Positions 35,506-43,985 of a stretch of DNA of 64,000 nt are shown in pieces. The DNA comes from Salisaeta longa DSM 21114. GTDB taxonomy: Bacteria > Bacteroidota > Rhodothermia > Rhodothermales > Salinibacteraceae. The position numbers and the translations under genes are program-made. The notes under the pieces were generated by a model. The model was not told where the DNA came from, made no database searches, and saw only the letters and a list, made by a program, of their open reading frames with translations. The DNA lies in contig NZ_ATTH01000001.1 in NCBI RefSeq assembly GCF_000419585.1, positions 2,643,001-2,707,000 of the forward strand, read 5' to 3'. The first letter of the stretch is position 1. Each line of letters begins with the position of its first letter.

Positions 35506-38289
35506 ATGGCCATCCTCGGACCCACGCGCCTCGTTCTTATCTGCTCCGGTACGTTTGACTTTGCCGACGTAGACCTGACCCGCCCGTTGCATTTGGTAGG
35601 ACCAAACAACGTTGGCAAAACCACACTGGTGAATCTGCTTCAGCTGTTGTACGTCGACAGCTTCAGTCATATGTCGTTTGCGGGATACAGCCTCCGCGAA
35701 ACGCGGCGCTACTACTTTCCAGAGCGACACAGCTACGTGCTTTTCGAGTGCCAGACCCCCGAGGGTTTGCAAGTCTTTGGCGTACATGGAACGGGTCCTA
35801 CCGACCGCTACAACGTGCAGCGCTTTGCCTATAAAGGCTCATGGAATCGTAGCGACTTCTTGACCGAAAACAATGCGCCGCGCCCCATCGACGAGGTAAA
35901 GCCCGAACTGGCGTTGAAGAACTTTCGGCTCCTAGAAGCGCGTCATCTGCGGGCGGCGCTAACAGGTATCGGCAACAGCAAAACGGTACGTCTTGGGCTC
36001 GTTCCTGTACAAAGCCACCGTGGCTACAACCGATTCCTCGACCTGTTTAAGGGCTTGATCCGGCTCCGGCATCTGGACCAAAAGACGCTCAGGTCTACGC
36101 TCTGCAAAACGTACGCCGACGAACTGGGCACCGTGTCGTTGGATTTGAAGAAGGAATATGCGGGCCAGTTTAACAGAATGCAGGACCAGCGGGACGTGGT
36201 GCGGAAGTTGGAACGCATTGAAGACGACATCAAACAGGTGCTGTCGCTTTACGAGCAACGGCAAACGCTTCGCACCGATGCCGTGCACGCATGGAGCTGC
36301 TTAACCTCTGCAATTGCAGATGCACAAACCAAGCTGAACGACGAAGCTGCAGATGTAAAACAGGCGATTCAAAATGATGAGCATGCGCGAAACCACCTTC
36401 AGAAAGAGCGGCACATGCTGGATGAAAAGCGCGACGCCTTGCTCAGCGTGCGTGGCAAGGTAGAGAGCGAGTTGGAGCGTATGCAGGCGGCTGCTGATGC
36501 CACAGCAGCCCACGATGTCGACACAATCGAGCACATGCTCAATCGCAACCGGCAGAAACAAATCTCCCTACGGGCGAAGGTGCAATCCATCGACGCCCAT
36601 GATCCGAAGCGGATTCGCACACAGCTGCGACAAGTGACATCGGGCTTGGAGCAATCTCAGCGCCGGTTGGCGAATCTCAAGGATGCGGTAGGTCCAATGC
36701 TTCGAAAGGAACTGGGAGCGGAGCGCCTCGACCGGCTGTTTCGTGTGCTGAATCCCCAATTGTTGGACATGCACCGAGGCAGTCCCCATCTGCATTTGAC
36801 CGATGTGGATGCCCTGCTGGACCGTCTTAGGCGTTTGGATGACGCGTTGTCCGACGATTGTTTGAGGGCACCGTGGGGAACGTTGTCGCTAGATGGGCTT
36901 GCCGCTCCTCCGCTGGACGAATACATCGATCCCGAGCGCATACGCACGAACATCGAAAACAGCAAGCAGCACAAAAACCGCCTGCAGCAACAGCTGCGCA
37001 TTGCGGAGAACCGGAGCACGTTAGAAGCCCAAGCAGAAGAGCTGCAGAACACCATCGACGCATTGCAGGAGAGGCTGCGCCAACATCGCGAAGCCCAAGT
37101 TGCAGCTTCAAAGATAACCGAGCTTCGCTCTCGGAAGGAAGACACAGAGGCAAAAATTCGCTCCGTTACCCAAGAGCGTGACGCCATCCGAGACGACATT
37201 TGGACGCACGACGAACACATTCGAGCAGCCCGTGCTCAGCAACAAAAGATTCAGAAAGTCCAGCGTGCACTACAGGCAGCGCAAAAAGAGGTGCAGGCGC
37301 CGCCCTCTGCGTGGGATACGTCAAACGAGACAGCCCCGGTAGAAGCCCCCGCGCAGCATTTATCGGACAACAATGGCGTCTCTCCCGAGGACTTGCTTTC
37401 CGATTGTCGTTCAGCAACCAGTCGGTACAACAGAATCATGGACGAAGAACAGCGAACCGACAAGCAACTGGAGGGCATGCTCCGCCGCATTCATCGCCAA
37501 ACCACGTCGCAGTATGAGCGTGACACGCTGCAAGAAACCCTCGATGCGCTCCAGGAAGAACTGGACGGGCTGGCACAACGCCGCACGGCGACTGAGCGGA
37601 TGTGGCAACAATTGATGACGGGCATTGGGCGAAAGCTGAACGACCTATTGGAGAGCCTCGACGCGCTCGAAGCCAAAGTCGATGCCATTAACCGACGGCT
37701 ACGGGGCACGTCGATATCCGACCTCAAGCAACTGAAACTGGTAATTGCTCCTGACAACGATGTTGTTCGCTTGCTGAAACGCATGGCCGAGCAGGACGCC
37801 ATGCCCCTATTTAGCAATGCTAAGGCGCATGCCGATGATGTAAAACGGTTGGATGCAATGCTTCGGGAACACCCGCGTATTCATCTCACCGAGTTATTCG
37901 ATGTGGCCTTTGAAGTCACAACCGCTGACGGAACCGTTAAATCTTATGACGGCCTTCGGGCAATTGAGTCTAATGGCACAAGCATCAGCATCAAAGTGTT
38001 AGTATACCTGGTGTTGATTAACGACCTGCTCAATGACGAACGGTGCACGATCCCCTTCTATCTGGACGAGGCCTCCAGTTTAGACGATCGAAATCTCGCG
38101 GGCATCGTGCGAGCAGCACAGCGGATGGACTTCGTCCCGATCTTGGCAAGTCCAACAGAGTCGACGGCCGTGGAGCACTTGTACTACTTGCGTTCTACCG
38201 ACGACCGGGTGTACCTCAGTCAAGACCAGCGTGTCCGCCTGCAGCCTGCATCTGACGCCGATGTGGACGCGGACACGTTTCCTGCGTAA
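35506..38289 (+). CDS. jetC: Wadjet subunit JetC (MukB/SMC-like ATPase)
   Basis: A 927-residue SMC-family ATPase. Walker A GPNNVGKTT (K38) is near the N-terminus. Two long coiled coils (about 220-380 and 480-790) surround a middle region. The C-terminal head has a degenerate signature SNGTSISIKVLVYL and Walker B IPFYLDEASSLD near 852. The SNGT signature in place of LSGG is typical of JetC/MukB-like proteins. With JetA and JetB it forms the DNA-extruding motor that senses small closed circles. ATG 35506 gives the usual short lead before the first strand. Base use is clearly less GC-rich than in smc at 13 kb. Confidence 0.92.
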   Translation: MAILGPTRLVLICSGTFDFADVDLTRPLHLVGPNNVGKTTLVNLLQLLYVDSFSHMSFAGYSLRETRRYYFPERHSYVLFECQTPEGLQVFGVHGTGPTDRYNVQRFAYKGSWNRSDFLTENNAPRPIDEVKPELALKNFRLLEARHLRAALTGIGNSKTVRLGLVPVQSHRGYNRFLDLFKGLIRLRHLDQKTLRSTLCKTYADELGTVSLDLKKEYAGQFNRMQDQRDVVRKLERIEDDIKQVLSLYEQRQTLRTDAVHAWSCLTSAIADAQTKLNDEAADVKQAIQNDEHARNHLQKERHMLDEKRDALLSVRGKVESELERMQAAADATAAHDVDTIEHMLNRNRQKQISLRAKVQSIDAHDPKRIRTQLRQVTSGLEQSQRRLANLKDAVGPMLRKELGAERLDRLFRVLNPQLLDMHRGSPHLHLTDVDALLDRLRRLDDALSDDCLRAPWGTLSLDGLAAPPLDEYIDPERIRTNIENSKQHKNRLQQQLRIAENRSTLEAQAEELQNTIDALQERLRQHREAQVAASKITELRSRKEDTEAKIRSVTQERDAIRDDIWTHDEHIRAARAQQQKIQKVQRALQAAQKEVQAPPSAWDTSNETAPVEAPAQHLSDNNGVSPEDLLSDCRSATSRYNRIMDEEQRTDKQLEGMLRRIHRQTTSQYERDTLQETLDALQEELDGLAQRRTATERMWQQLMTGIGRKLNDLLESLDALEAKVDAINRRLRGTSISDLKQLKLVIAPDNDVVRLLKRMAEQDAMPLFSNAKAHADDVKRLDAMLREHPRIHLTELFDVAFEVTTADGTVKSYDGLRAIESNGTSISIKVLVYLVLINDLLNDERCTIPFYLDEASSLDDRNLAGIVRAAQRMDFVPILASPTESTAVEHLYYLRSTDDRVYLSQDQRVRLQPASDADVDADTFPA

Positions 38290-38328
38290 CATGCACTGCT
38301 CTTTTCTCCCAATCGATGATACCATGCG

Positions 38329-39195
38329 ATGGCCGATGGATTGCTCAAAACGTTAGCATCTTTGCTCGATGATGGTGCAGTGCCCTGGAGTGCCATAAGC
38401 CAAAAACAACGACGCGTGTTGCAGCCGTTACTGGATGCTAGCGTTCTTGCGCGTGAGCGCTCGGGCGCAGGAGAGCGGCTCATCGTGGAGAATCGAGAAG
38501 TGCTGCGGCGCTTTGCTGTACAAAGGTATCCCAGCGGACTTTCCGAGGCTATAGCAGCTGATCAGCATAGAGCGGCTTTGTCCCCTGTAGACGGCGTGCA
38601 GCATTTTCGGGATGCTAAGCGAGGGGCGCAACAGGCCGACGTACTGTTGATTCGGGGAGGTCCTGACAGTTCTATTCGGTGCGATGGCGTCGAGATACCT
38701 GTGGGCCAGTTGACGGCAACAGCGGGGGCGGCGGCGGTCGTGTTAACGACACATCGCCGTGTATCTGTTGAAGGCACCCTTGCGATTATTGAAAATCAAA
38801 CCGCCTTTCTGCACGCTGAGGATTTAGGCGTCACGTTTGACGTGGCGCTGTATGGCCGCGGACGCCTGTCGGGCCGCGTGATTGAATGGCTCGCAAGCCC
38901 TGCCATGCAACAAGCAGAGCTGCTCCACTGCCCCGATTACGACCCGGTGGGGGTGCAAGAATATCAAAAACTATGGGCGCGCTGCGGCTCGCGCGTCCAG
39001 TTGTATTGCCCTTCTGATCTGGAAGACCTGCTACAACGATACGGCAAGCGGTCCCTCTATCGTGACAATCGCGCACTTCTTTCTTCGATGGACGACGCAC
39101 CGCCAAGAGCAAAGACGGTCGCACATTTGCTAATGCACTACGGGTGCGGCCTGGAACAGGAAGTTCTGATCAAACAAGGCCGAGGGCAATGGTAA
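38329..39195 (+). CDS. jetD: Wadjet nuclease subunit JetD (Toprim fold)
   Basis: A 288-residue nuclease that cleaves the extruded plasmid in Wadjet. The Toprim metal-binding residues are visible: the glutamate in LAIIENQTAFLH (about 153) and the DxD in HCPDYDPVGVQEYQ (about 203-205). An N-terminal winged-helix-like part (about 15-70) precedes them. It is shorter than many type I JetD proteins (~380-400), so this may be a type II or III Wadjet; I did not assign the subtype. ATG 38329 lies 40 bases after jetC. Confidence 0.88.
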   Translation: MADGLLKTLASLLDDGAVPWSAISQKQRRVLQPLLDASVLARERSGAGERLIVENREVLRRFAVQRYPSGLSEAIAADQHRAALSPVDGVQHFRDAKRGAQQADVLLIRGGPDSSIRCDGVEIPVGQLTATAGAAAVVLTTHRRVSVEGTLAIIENQTAFLHAEDLGVTFDVALYGRGRLSGRVIEWLASPAMQQAELLHCPDYDPVGVQEYQKLWARCGSRVQLYCPSDLEDLLQRYGKRSLYRDNRALLSSMDDAPPRAKTVAHLLMHYGCGLEQEVLIKQGRGQW

Positions 39196-39323
39196 TGATA
39201 CACAGAATGTGTTGTGACGCCCTTTAGCTTTGAGCCACCTCACAATTTCTTACTGAGAAGAGCCGTAACCGTATAATTCCTTTACCAATCTCACGCCCTG
39301 GAAAACAGCCGTGGCGTGCCTGC

Positions 39324-40412
39324 TTAACGGGTCTCCGATGCGCTTTTTTCCGACTGCCACGCCTTCCACTGATCGACAAGGACCGCTTTTGCATCACCGG
39401 CCAGTTCTTTGCCCTCGGTGCGCAGAATCTCCCAGCCCCTCGCAACGGATTCCACGATAGTGGCGCGCGTTTGGATTGGCAAAACCGTGCGGTGCGTCTC
39501 CTCTACCACTGTTGGAGCGGGCAATCCCTTGCGCGCCTCCTGCGGCAGCCAGCCCATCCCCGTTCGATACAACGTGGGAAAATAGAAAAATGTCGCCCCC
39601 ACCAGTGCGAGAATGACCGCCCACCGCACCACCCGCCGCACGGCGCGCACAACCATTCGGACCGTCTTGCTGATGCCCCTCCAAACAGCCCCCACAATGG
39701 ATTGCACCGTTTGGCGAATTGCTTGAAGCGCACGCCCCAAACGGCTGCTTACAGATCGTAGCGAAGCTCCTATACGCGTGCCAATGGACGGCCCCCGTGG
39801 GGCTGATGAAGGCTTTGGAGTCGACCTTGCCGTCGAAGCGGTGCTACGCTGCTGGATCTTCTGTTCAAGCTCTTTGATGTGGTTCTCCAAGTGCGCTACA
39901 GACGTAGACGAACGTGCTTCAGTACGTTCATCTTCTACTTTTGCCAAGCGGTCGCGGAGCAGCTCTAGCTCTTCGCGAACGGCCTCGTGGCTTCGTTCTT
40001 CCTTGGGATTGGGAAGCTGAAATGAGGATGGGCGAGATGCCTGCGGGTACAGGCGCTCATGGACCCAACGGGCTGCCGTCCATGCGTTACGCAGTTGGCG
40101 TTGCGCTCGCTGGTCGCTCCCTTCATTGTTGTGGCTTGCGTCGTTCCCCCGCATTCGGATCTGATGCATGCAGGTTACAATGGGCTCGGGCATGATGCCG
40201 GCTTCCTGCAACTTGACAAGCCGGTCATGCTGCGTCATTCCTTCTACTGCAAGGTTCTCAAACTGCATGAAGCGTTTGGTAAGCACCTCCCCGAAGGTGC
40301 GCAGCTCGCGCAGACAGGTGGTGGGGGAGCGATGCACGAGATCTTCGGCTATACGTGCCAGCTGGTAGAGATCCGGCTCTTGGTCTTCTAAAAAAGAAAA
40401 GGATGATGACAT
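39324..40412 (-). CDS. Membrane-anchored protein with an N-terminal DUF4145-like domain
   Basis: A 362-residue protein. Residues 1-120 (LYQLARIAEDLVHRSPTTCL, LRTFGEVLTKRF, ILP/IMPEPIV, IRMRGNDASH) match the DUF4145 helical domain that also forms the start of many HsdR and helicase proteins. Coiled-coil segments (130-190) follow, then a basic region, one transmembrane helix (about 270-292: WAVILALVGATFFYFP) and a ~65-residue C-terminal part. It is therefore a DUF4145 domain tethered to the membrane. It is convergent with jetD and separated from the operon to its right by a terminator. Function unknown; a defence role is an inference. Confidence 0.7.
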   Translation of the reverse strand: MSSSFSFLEDQEPDLYQLARIAEDLVHRSPTTCLRELRTFGEVLTKRFMQFENLAVEGMTQHDRLVKLQEAGIMPEPIVTCMHQIRMRGNDASHNNEGSDQRAQRQLRNAWTAARWVHERLYPQASRPSSFQLPNPKEERSHEAVREELELLRDRLAKVEDERTEARSSTSVAHLENHIKELEQKIQQRSTASTARSTPKPSSAPRGPSIGTRIGASLRSVSSRLGRALQAIRQTVQSIVGAVWRGISKTVRMVVRAVRRVVRWAVILALVGATFFYFPTLYRTGMGWLPQEARKGLPAPTVVEETHRTVLPIQTRATIVESVARGWEILRTEGKELAGDAKAVLVDQWKAWQSEKSASETR

Positions 40413-40800
40413 GACATTCCTAGCGAGCTTTTGGCCTATTGGATGACGTTATAGTATTGAGTGAGCGCGAGAGAGTAGTAAAACTCCCGGATTTATCCGA
40501 AAGATACACAGACTCTCTCGCCAGCCACAACGGAACAATTAGCTTGCTTCGAGATGCCATTTGATGTCGCACCGATAACCAAGGGCGGCGCTTTTTGAGT
40601 AAGACAAACGTATTGAGTAAGACAAACGTACCGTCGGGCTGACGGGAGCACCATGCACAGAAATTTCTGCGTATTGTGCTAATGTCTGCGGAGGACACGT
40701 AAGACTTCGGCCGGTCTCTGCCATGAAGCAATCGCTTCAGAGGTAAGCGAATGATCGAAGCAGGTCCATTGAAACAGAAAGTCTATCTCGCAAGAGAGAA
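40413..40800. other. Non-coding gap between the DUF4145 gene and the stator/cytoskeletal operon
   Basis: About 390 bases with no convincing gene. A 103-codon minus frame here has no recognisable features and is probably spurious. The gap contains an 18-base tandem repeat (40595-40630), followed by a small CCGTC/GACGG hairpin at 40631-40645. Confidence 0.5.
40595..40630. repeat. Perfect 18-base tandem repeat
   Basis: Two identical copies of TTGAGTAAGACAAACGTA lie head to tail in the intergenic gap. The role is unknown; it could be a paired binding site for a regulator of the DUF4145 gene, whose start is ~180 bases to the left. Confidence 0.8.
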
Positions 40801-40823
40801 TCCCCCGCGCTTTGGCCGGGGGA
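40801..40823 (-). terminator. Probable terminator of the stator/cytoskeletal operon
   Basis: TCCCCC and GGGGGA arms (with one further G-C pair) enclose a ~10-base loop 5 bases after the MotA-like stop. On the minus strand the stem is followed by a pyrimidine tract (TTCTCTCTTG). Confidence 0.55.
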
Positions 40824-40827
40824 GAAG

Positions 40828-42456
40828 TCAATTGCTTCCATTACGCGCCTCCTGTACCGCACGGTAGATCCACTCAAACGCCGAGTTCGGACTGGTCTTA
40901 CTGATCTTCATTCCGTTGGAGGCGCGCCGTAGCTCTTGGGCGCTTTGGGAAATATCGGTGGCGCTGCTTGATAAGGCACCGGCGCTGCTTGCCAAGGTGT
41001 CGGAGCTGGCGTCTACGCGTTCCTTGAGCTGTGCGATAATCTCGGCCAGTTGTTCGCTGTTGGCCATTTGCAGTGCCTCGGCTACAGCGCGCAACTCGGC
41101 CTGCACGGCGTCGCTCTGCTCAGCAAGCAGTTCAATCTCCTTCTCCAGAATTTCCTCATTGCGCGATTGTTGTCCCTCCATCGCGTCGAAGCTCGCGCGC
41201 GCCAGGGTCCGGATCTCCTCGGTCTGGCGCTTGAGGTCGTTCTCAACAGCTCGAAAACTTTTAATGAGCGCATCGCGGTCGTTGGCGCTGGCCGTAATGG
41301 ACTCGCCCACCACCCCCATGTGCTCGCGGATGGTTTCGTTTAGGTCGTGGTTCATCTGGCTGATTGGGTTTGCCAGCGTGTGGCTTGCCCCTTTAATTGC
41401 AGAGGTTGCATTGTCAACGCTTTCGGTGTACTCCTTCAGATAGGTGATGAGGTCGTTGAGTTGCGCATACTGGTTTTGGAAGGAGCCAAAGTCTTGCATC
41501 ATTTTATTAATCTCGGTGGCTAGCTCGCCCAGGGAGGCATTCATGCCCTCTGTCATGCCTTCCACCGAGTGATTCAGTTTGTTCAGCAGGCCGCTGGTTT
41601 CATCAATCAGGTCGCCAATGGACAGGTTGGGTGCCTGCATCAGTTGCAGCTTCGAGAGTCCTGGCACTACCTCCAGTTGTATCGTCCGGTCGAGCGTGTC
41701 GAAGGTCTTTTGCATCCAGCGGTCGAGCACGCCAATAGCAACGAGAAAGAGAATCATGGCGGCCAGCCCCCAGATGCTGCTGTCAAATGCCCCTCCAATA
41801 TCGGCCATGATATTGCCCATGTCGCTCAGAAAGACATCGGCCGCTACCTGGTTTTTTGCCGCCGAGGCTCCAATTTGGCGGACGATGCTGTTAAGCTTAA
41901 TCATGGTACCCAGCAATCCGAACAAGACGAACAGCCCGGCCATGTTGCGGGCGGCGGTGAGGCGTTCGTCGTAAGCCGCGTACGCCGGCAACCGCTCCAG
42001 CTCGAACCGCCGGAAGTCGGCATGTGGGTACTTGGTGCGCAGCTGCTCAACCGCCTGCTGCACGATGCGACTCGAAAATGAGCTCTCCAGTGTGCGAGAA
42101 AGCAGACTTCGTTCCGTGGGGTCGTCTTTAGCGGACGGTGGACGATCATCGTCTGCCTCGGAGAAGGCGCGGCCTTCGGCATAAGATGCTTCCTCGTTGG
42201 GAGCCTCCTCGTTAAGAGACTCATCGCCGGGAGACTCATCGGAGGCCATGCCGGCCTCTTCCTTCGTTGTACCGTTGGGGGCAGCCCTGCGCTTCTTTTC
42301 CTTGCGCACTTCTTTTTGGATCCGTCGCTCCAACGTTTCTACCGCGTCGCCCGGCGCGCTGATCGTCACGCGCCACAGCAGCGGCCCAAAGTACAATCCG
42401 GCATATAGCAGGAGATATCCAACGATTGGGACGAGATACCACGGAATACCAAGCAT
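40828..42456 (-). CDS. MotA/TolQ/ExbB-family (ZorA-like) proton-channel subunit with long helical tail
   Basis: A 542-residue inner-membrane protein and last gene of the operon. The first transmembrane helix is residues 5-28. An acidic, serine/glutamate-rich cytoplasmic insert covers 60-115. The MotA/ExbB core has helices at 171-192 (NMAGLFVLFGLLGTMIKL) and 224-246 (FDSSIWGLAAMILFLVAIG), the pair that forms the ion path in stators. The remaining ~290 residues are helical and coiled-coil-like, resembling the cytoplasmic tail of ZorA in the Zorya defence system. The MotB-like partner is the first gene of the same operon. No ZorC/D/E-type gene accompanies it. Confidence 0.85.
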   Translation of the reverse strand: MLGIPWYLVPIVGYLLLYAGLYFGPLLWRVTISAPGDAVETLERRIQKEVRKEKKRRAAPNGTTKEEAGMASDESPGDESLNEEAPNEEASYAEGRAFSEADDDRPPSAKDDPTERSLLSRTLESSFSSRIVQQAVEQLRTKYPHADFRRFELERLPAYAAYDERLTAARNMAGLFVLFGLLGTMIKLNSIVRQIGASAAKNQVAADVFLSDMGNIMADIGGAFDSSIWGLAAMILFLVAIGVLDRWMQKTFDTLDRTIQLEVVPGLSKLQLMQAPNLSIGDLIDETSGLLNKLNHSVEGMTEGMNASLGELATEINKMMQDFGSFQNQYAQLNDLITYLKEYTESVDNATSAIKGASHTLANPISQMNHDLNETIREHMGVVGESITASANDRDALIKSFRAVENDLKRQTEEIRTLARASFDAMEGQQSRNEEILEKEIELLAEQSDAVQAELRAVAEALQMANSEQLAEIIAQLKERVDASSDTLASSAGALSSSATDISQSAQELRRASNGMKISKTSPNSAFEWIYRAVQEARNGSN

Positions 42457-42505
42457 GCCAACTGCTGTTGAACGAAATGAAACGAGAACTAAAGAAGGGG
42501 CTGCG

Positions 42506-43936
42506 CTACGATACGCGGCCTTTTTGCGCTAGGACGAACCGACCATTCTTTCGCTTCAAAACAGCCGGCGTTGCGCTGGATATAGCCGACGGGGGCATGT
42601 TTTCGCCCCCAAAACAGGGCGCAAGCTCTGAAAAGCGTCCGCGAGAAGGCTGCGGAAGCAGCAAGTACTCGCCGCGAATCTCCACGAGCCAGTGCTCAAC
42701 CGGGTCGCTGGCATTCTTGGTAAACAAGATACCCGAAGCATTTTTCTCACGGAAGATCCGCCGAAATTGAACGTCTGATGCGATAGCCTCCACCTTGTTT
42801 TTGAAGACATAATATCTGTCAACCATCGTGGCGGGCTGGCTCGTGCACCAGGTAGTAAAAACGTCGCCCACTTTTTCCTGAGGGGTTTGCTTCGGAGGCG
42901 CCGTTGGAGCAGCGGCCGCCGACGAGGCCGCCGTCCCAGTGGAGGTGGCGGGATCGTTGTCACCCTCCAGCGCTGCTATTTTATCTTCGAGGGTTTGCTT
43001 CTCTTGCTTGAGCCGTTTGTTTTCTTGTCGCAGCGCGTCCAGTTCGTCCTGAAGCGGGGCCCGCGCATCAGGTGCAGGAGACGCGGAGTCGGAGGCCGTA
43101 GCTTCTCCGCCCGGCGTCTTCAGGCGTATGCTGTCAACCCGCTTACCCCTAGGCTCTGTTGGATCTCCTACGTTGTGTGTCTTTCGATTGCTTTCCTGAT
43201 AGTTCTCGGCTTCTTTCACCTTCGCATGGTGTTTTTCGGGAGGCCCCGGGTGCCCCGCGCGCCTGCGCCAAACCAACCACAAGGCCACGCCGCCTACGGC
43301 TACAATGCCAAGGACTCCCCACAGCCAGAGCCCCCACCCGCCGTCTTTCGGTCCTGAACCCCCAGGCTTGTCCTTTTGCTTCCCATCGTCCTCGGGTGAT
43401 GAGTCACCCATGGCTTGACTGAATGCCCCATCCATCTGCTCGCGCGCATCCTTTGGCACGGGGTGCATAGTCATCTTGCCGCTCTTGACTAAATCAAAGC
43501 CAGCTACCCTGCTCTCGCCCTCTGATCCGTATACGGTGCTTTCGTACAGCACACCATCCGGCGTTTCAGCCAAGAGGTAGTAGATTTCCTTTTTTTGGTA
43601 TTTGTCCTTGGTTTCCCCTTGTGCGTCCAACGTGTCGCGCACAGCTCCCAGCGAGTCTTTGCCTGCCTTAACAAGCGCACTCTTTAGCGCCGTGCGCGGC
43701 TTCGCTTCGCGATACACCTCCGCAAGCGTTTGTGCTTTGCTGCCTTTGCGCTGCAGCACGAGCACGACCGTACCTTTTGGCAGCGTATTTGACGAATCAG
43801 GGGTCTCGTAGAGCAGTTTTAGCTTAACCTCGGCCGGTGGCGCCCCCCCGAGGGCCGCGAGCCCCACAAGCGCCAGGAGCGCGCAAACAAGACGATATGG
43901 GCTGTGGGGCTGTGGGCGTCGGGCGGAAGCAATCAT
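42506..43936 (-). CDS. Bitopic membrane protein with periplasmic domain, coiled coil and cytosolic C-terminal domain
   Basis: About 476 residues of unknown function. A signal-like hydrophobic segment (LVCALLALVGLAALGGA, ~15-31) is followed by a ~150-residue exported domain (VKLKLLYETPDSS, GTVVLVLQRKG, KKEIYYLLAETP). A single transmembrane helix (about 215-237: WGLWLWGVLGIVAVGGVALWLV) leads to a cytosolic coiled coil (about 300-335) and a C-terminal domain of ~115 residues (VGDVFTTWCTSQPA to the end). It lies between the actin-like and MotA-like genes with short gaps, so it may connect envelope and cytosol in the same machine. The start at 43936 is chosen for the signal segment. Confidence 0.75.
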   Translation of the reverse strand: MIASARRPQPHSPYRLVCALLALVGLAALGGAPPAEVKLKLLYETPDSSNTLPKGTVVLVLQRKGSKAQTLAEVYREAKPRTALKSALVKAGKDSLGAVRDTLDAQGETKDKYQKKEIYYLLAETPDGVLYESTVYGSEGESRVAGFDLVKSGKMTMHPVPKDAREQMDGAFSQAMGDSSPEDDGKQKDKPGGSGPKDGGWGLWLWGVLGIVAVGGVALWLVWRRRAGHPGPPEKHHAKVKEAENYQESNRKTHNVGDPTEPRGKRVDSIRLKTPGGEATASDSASPAPDARAPLQDELDALRQENKRLKQEKQTLEDKIAALEGDNDPATSTGTAASSAAAAPTAPPKQTPQEKVGDVFTTWCTSQPATMVDRYYVFKNKVEAIASDVQFRRIFREKNASGILFTKNASDPVEHWLVEIRGEYLLLPQPSRGRFSELAPCFGGENMPPSAISSATPAVLKRKNGRFVLAQKGRVS

Positions 43937-43985
43937 GAGGAGCAGGCAAGGAAAGTGAGCAGACCAAGCGAATGCGCGCAACGCG

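Noticed and set aside
40420-40731. 103-codon minus frame in the gap next to the DUF4145 gene
   Set aside because: It runs through the tandem repeat, has no start context or recognisable pattern, and looks spurious.
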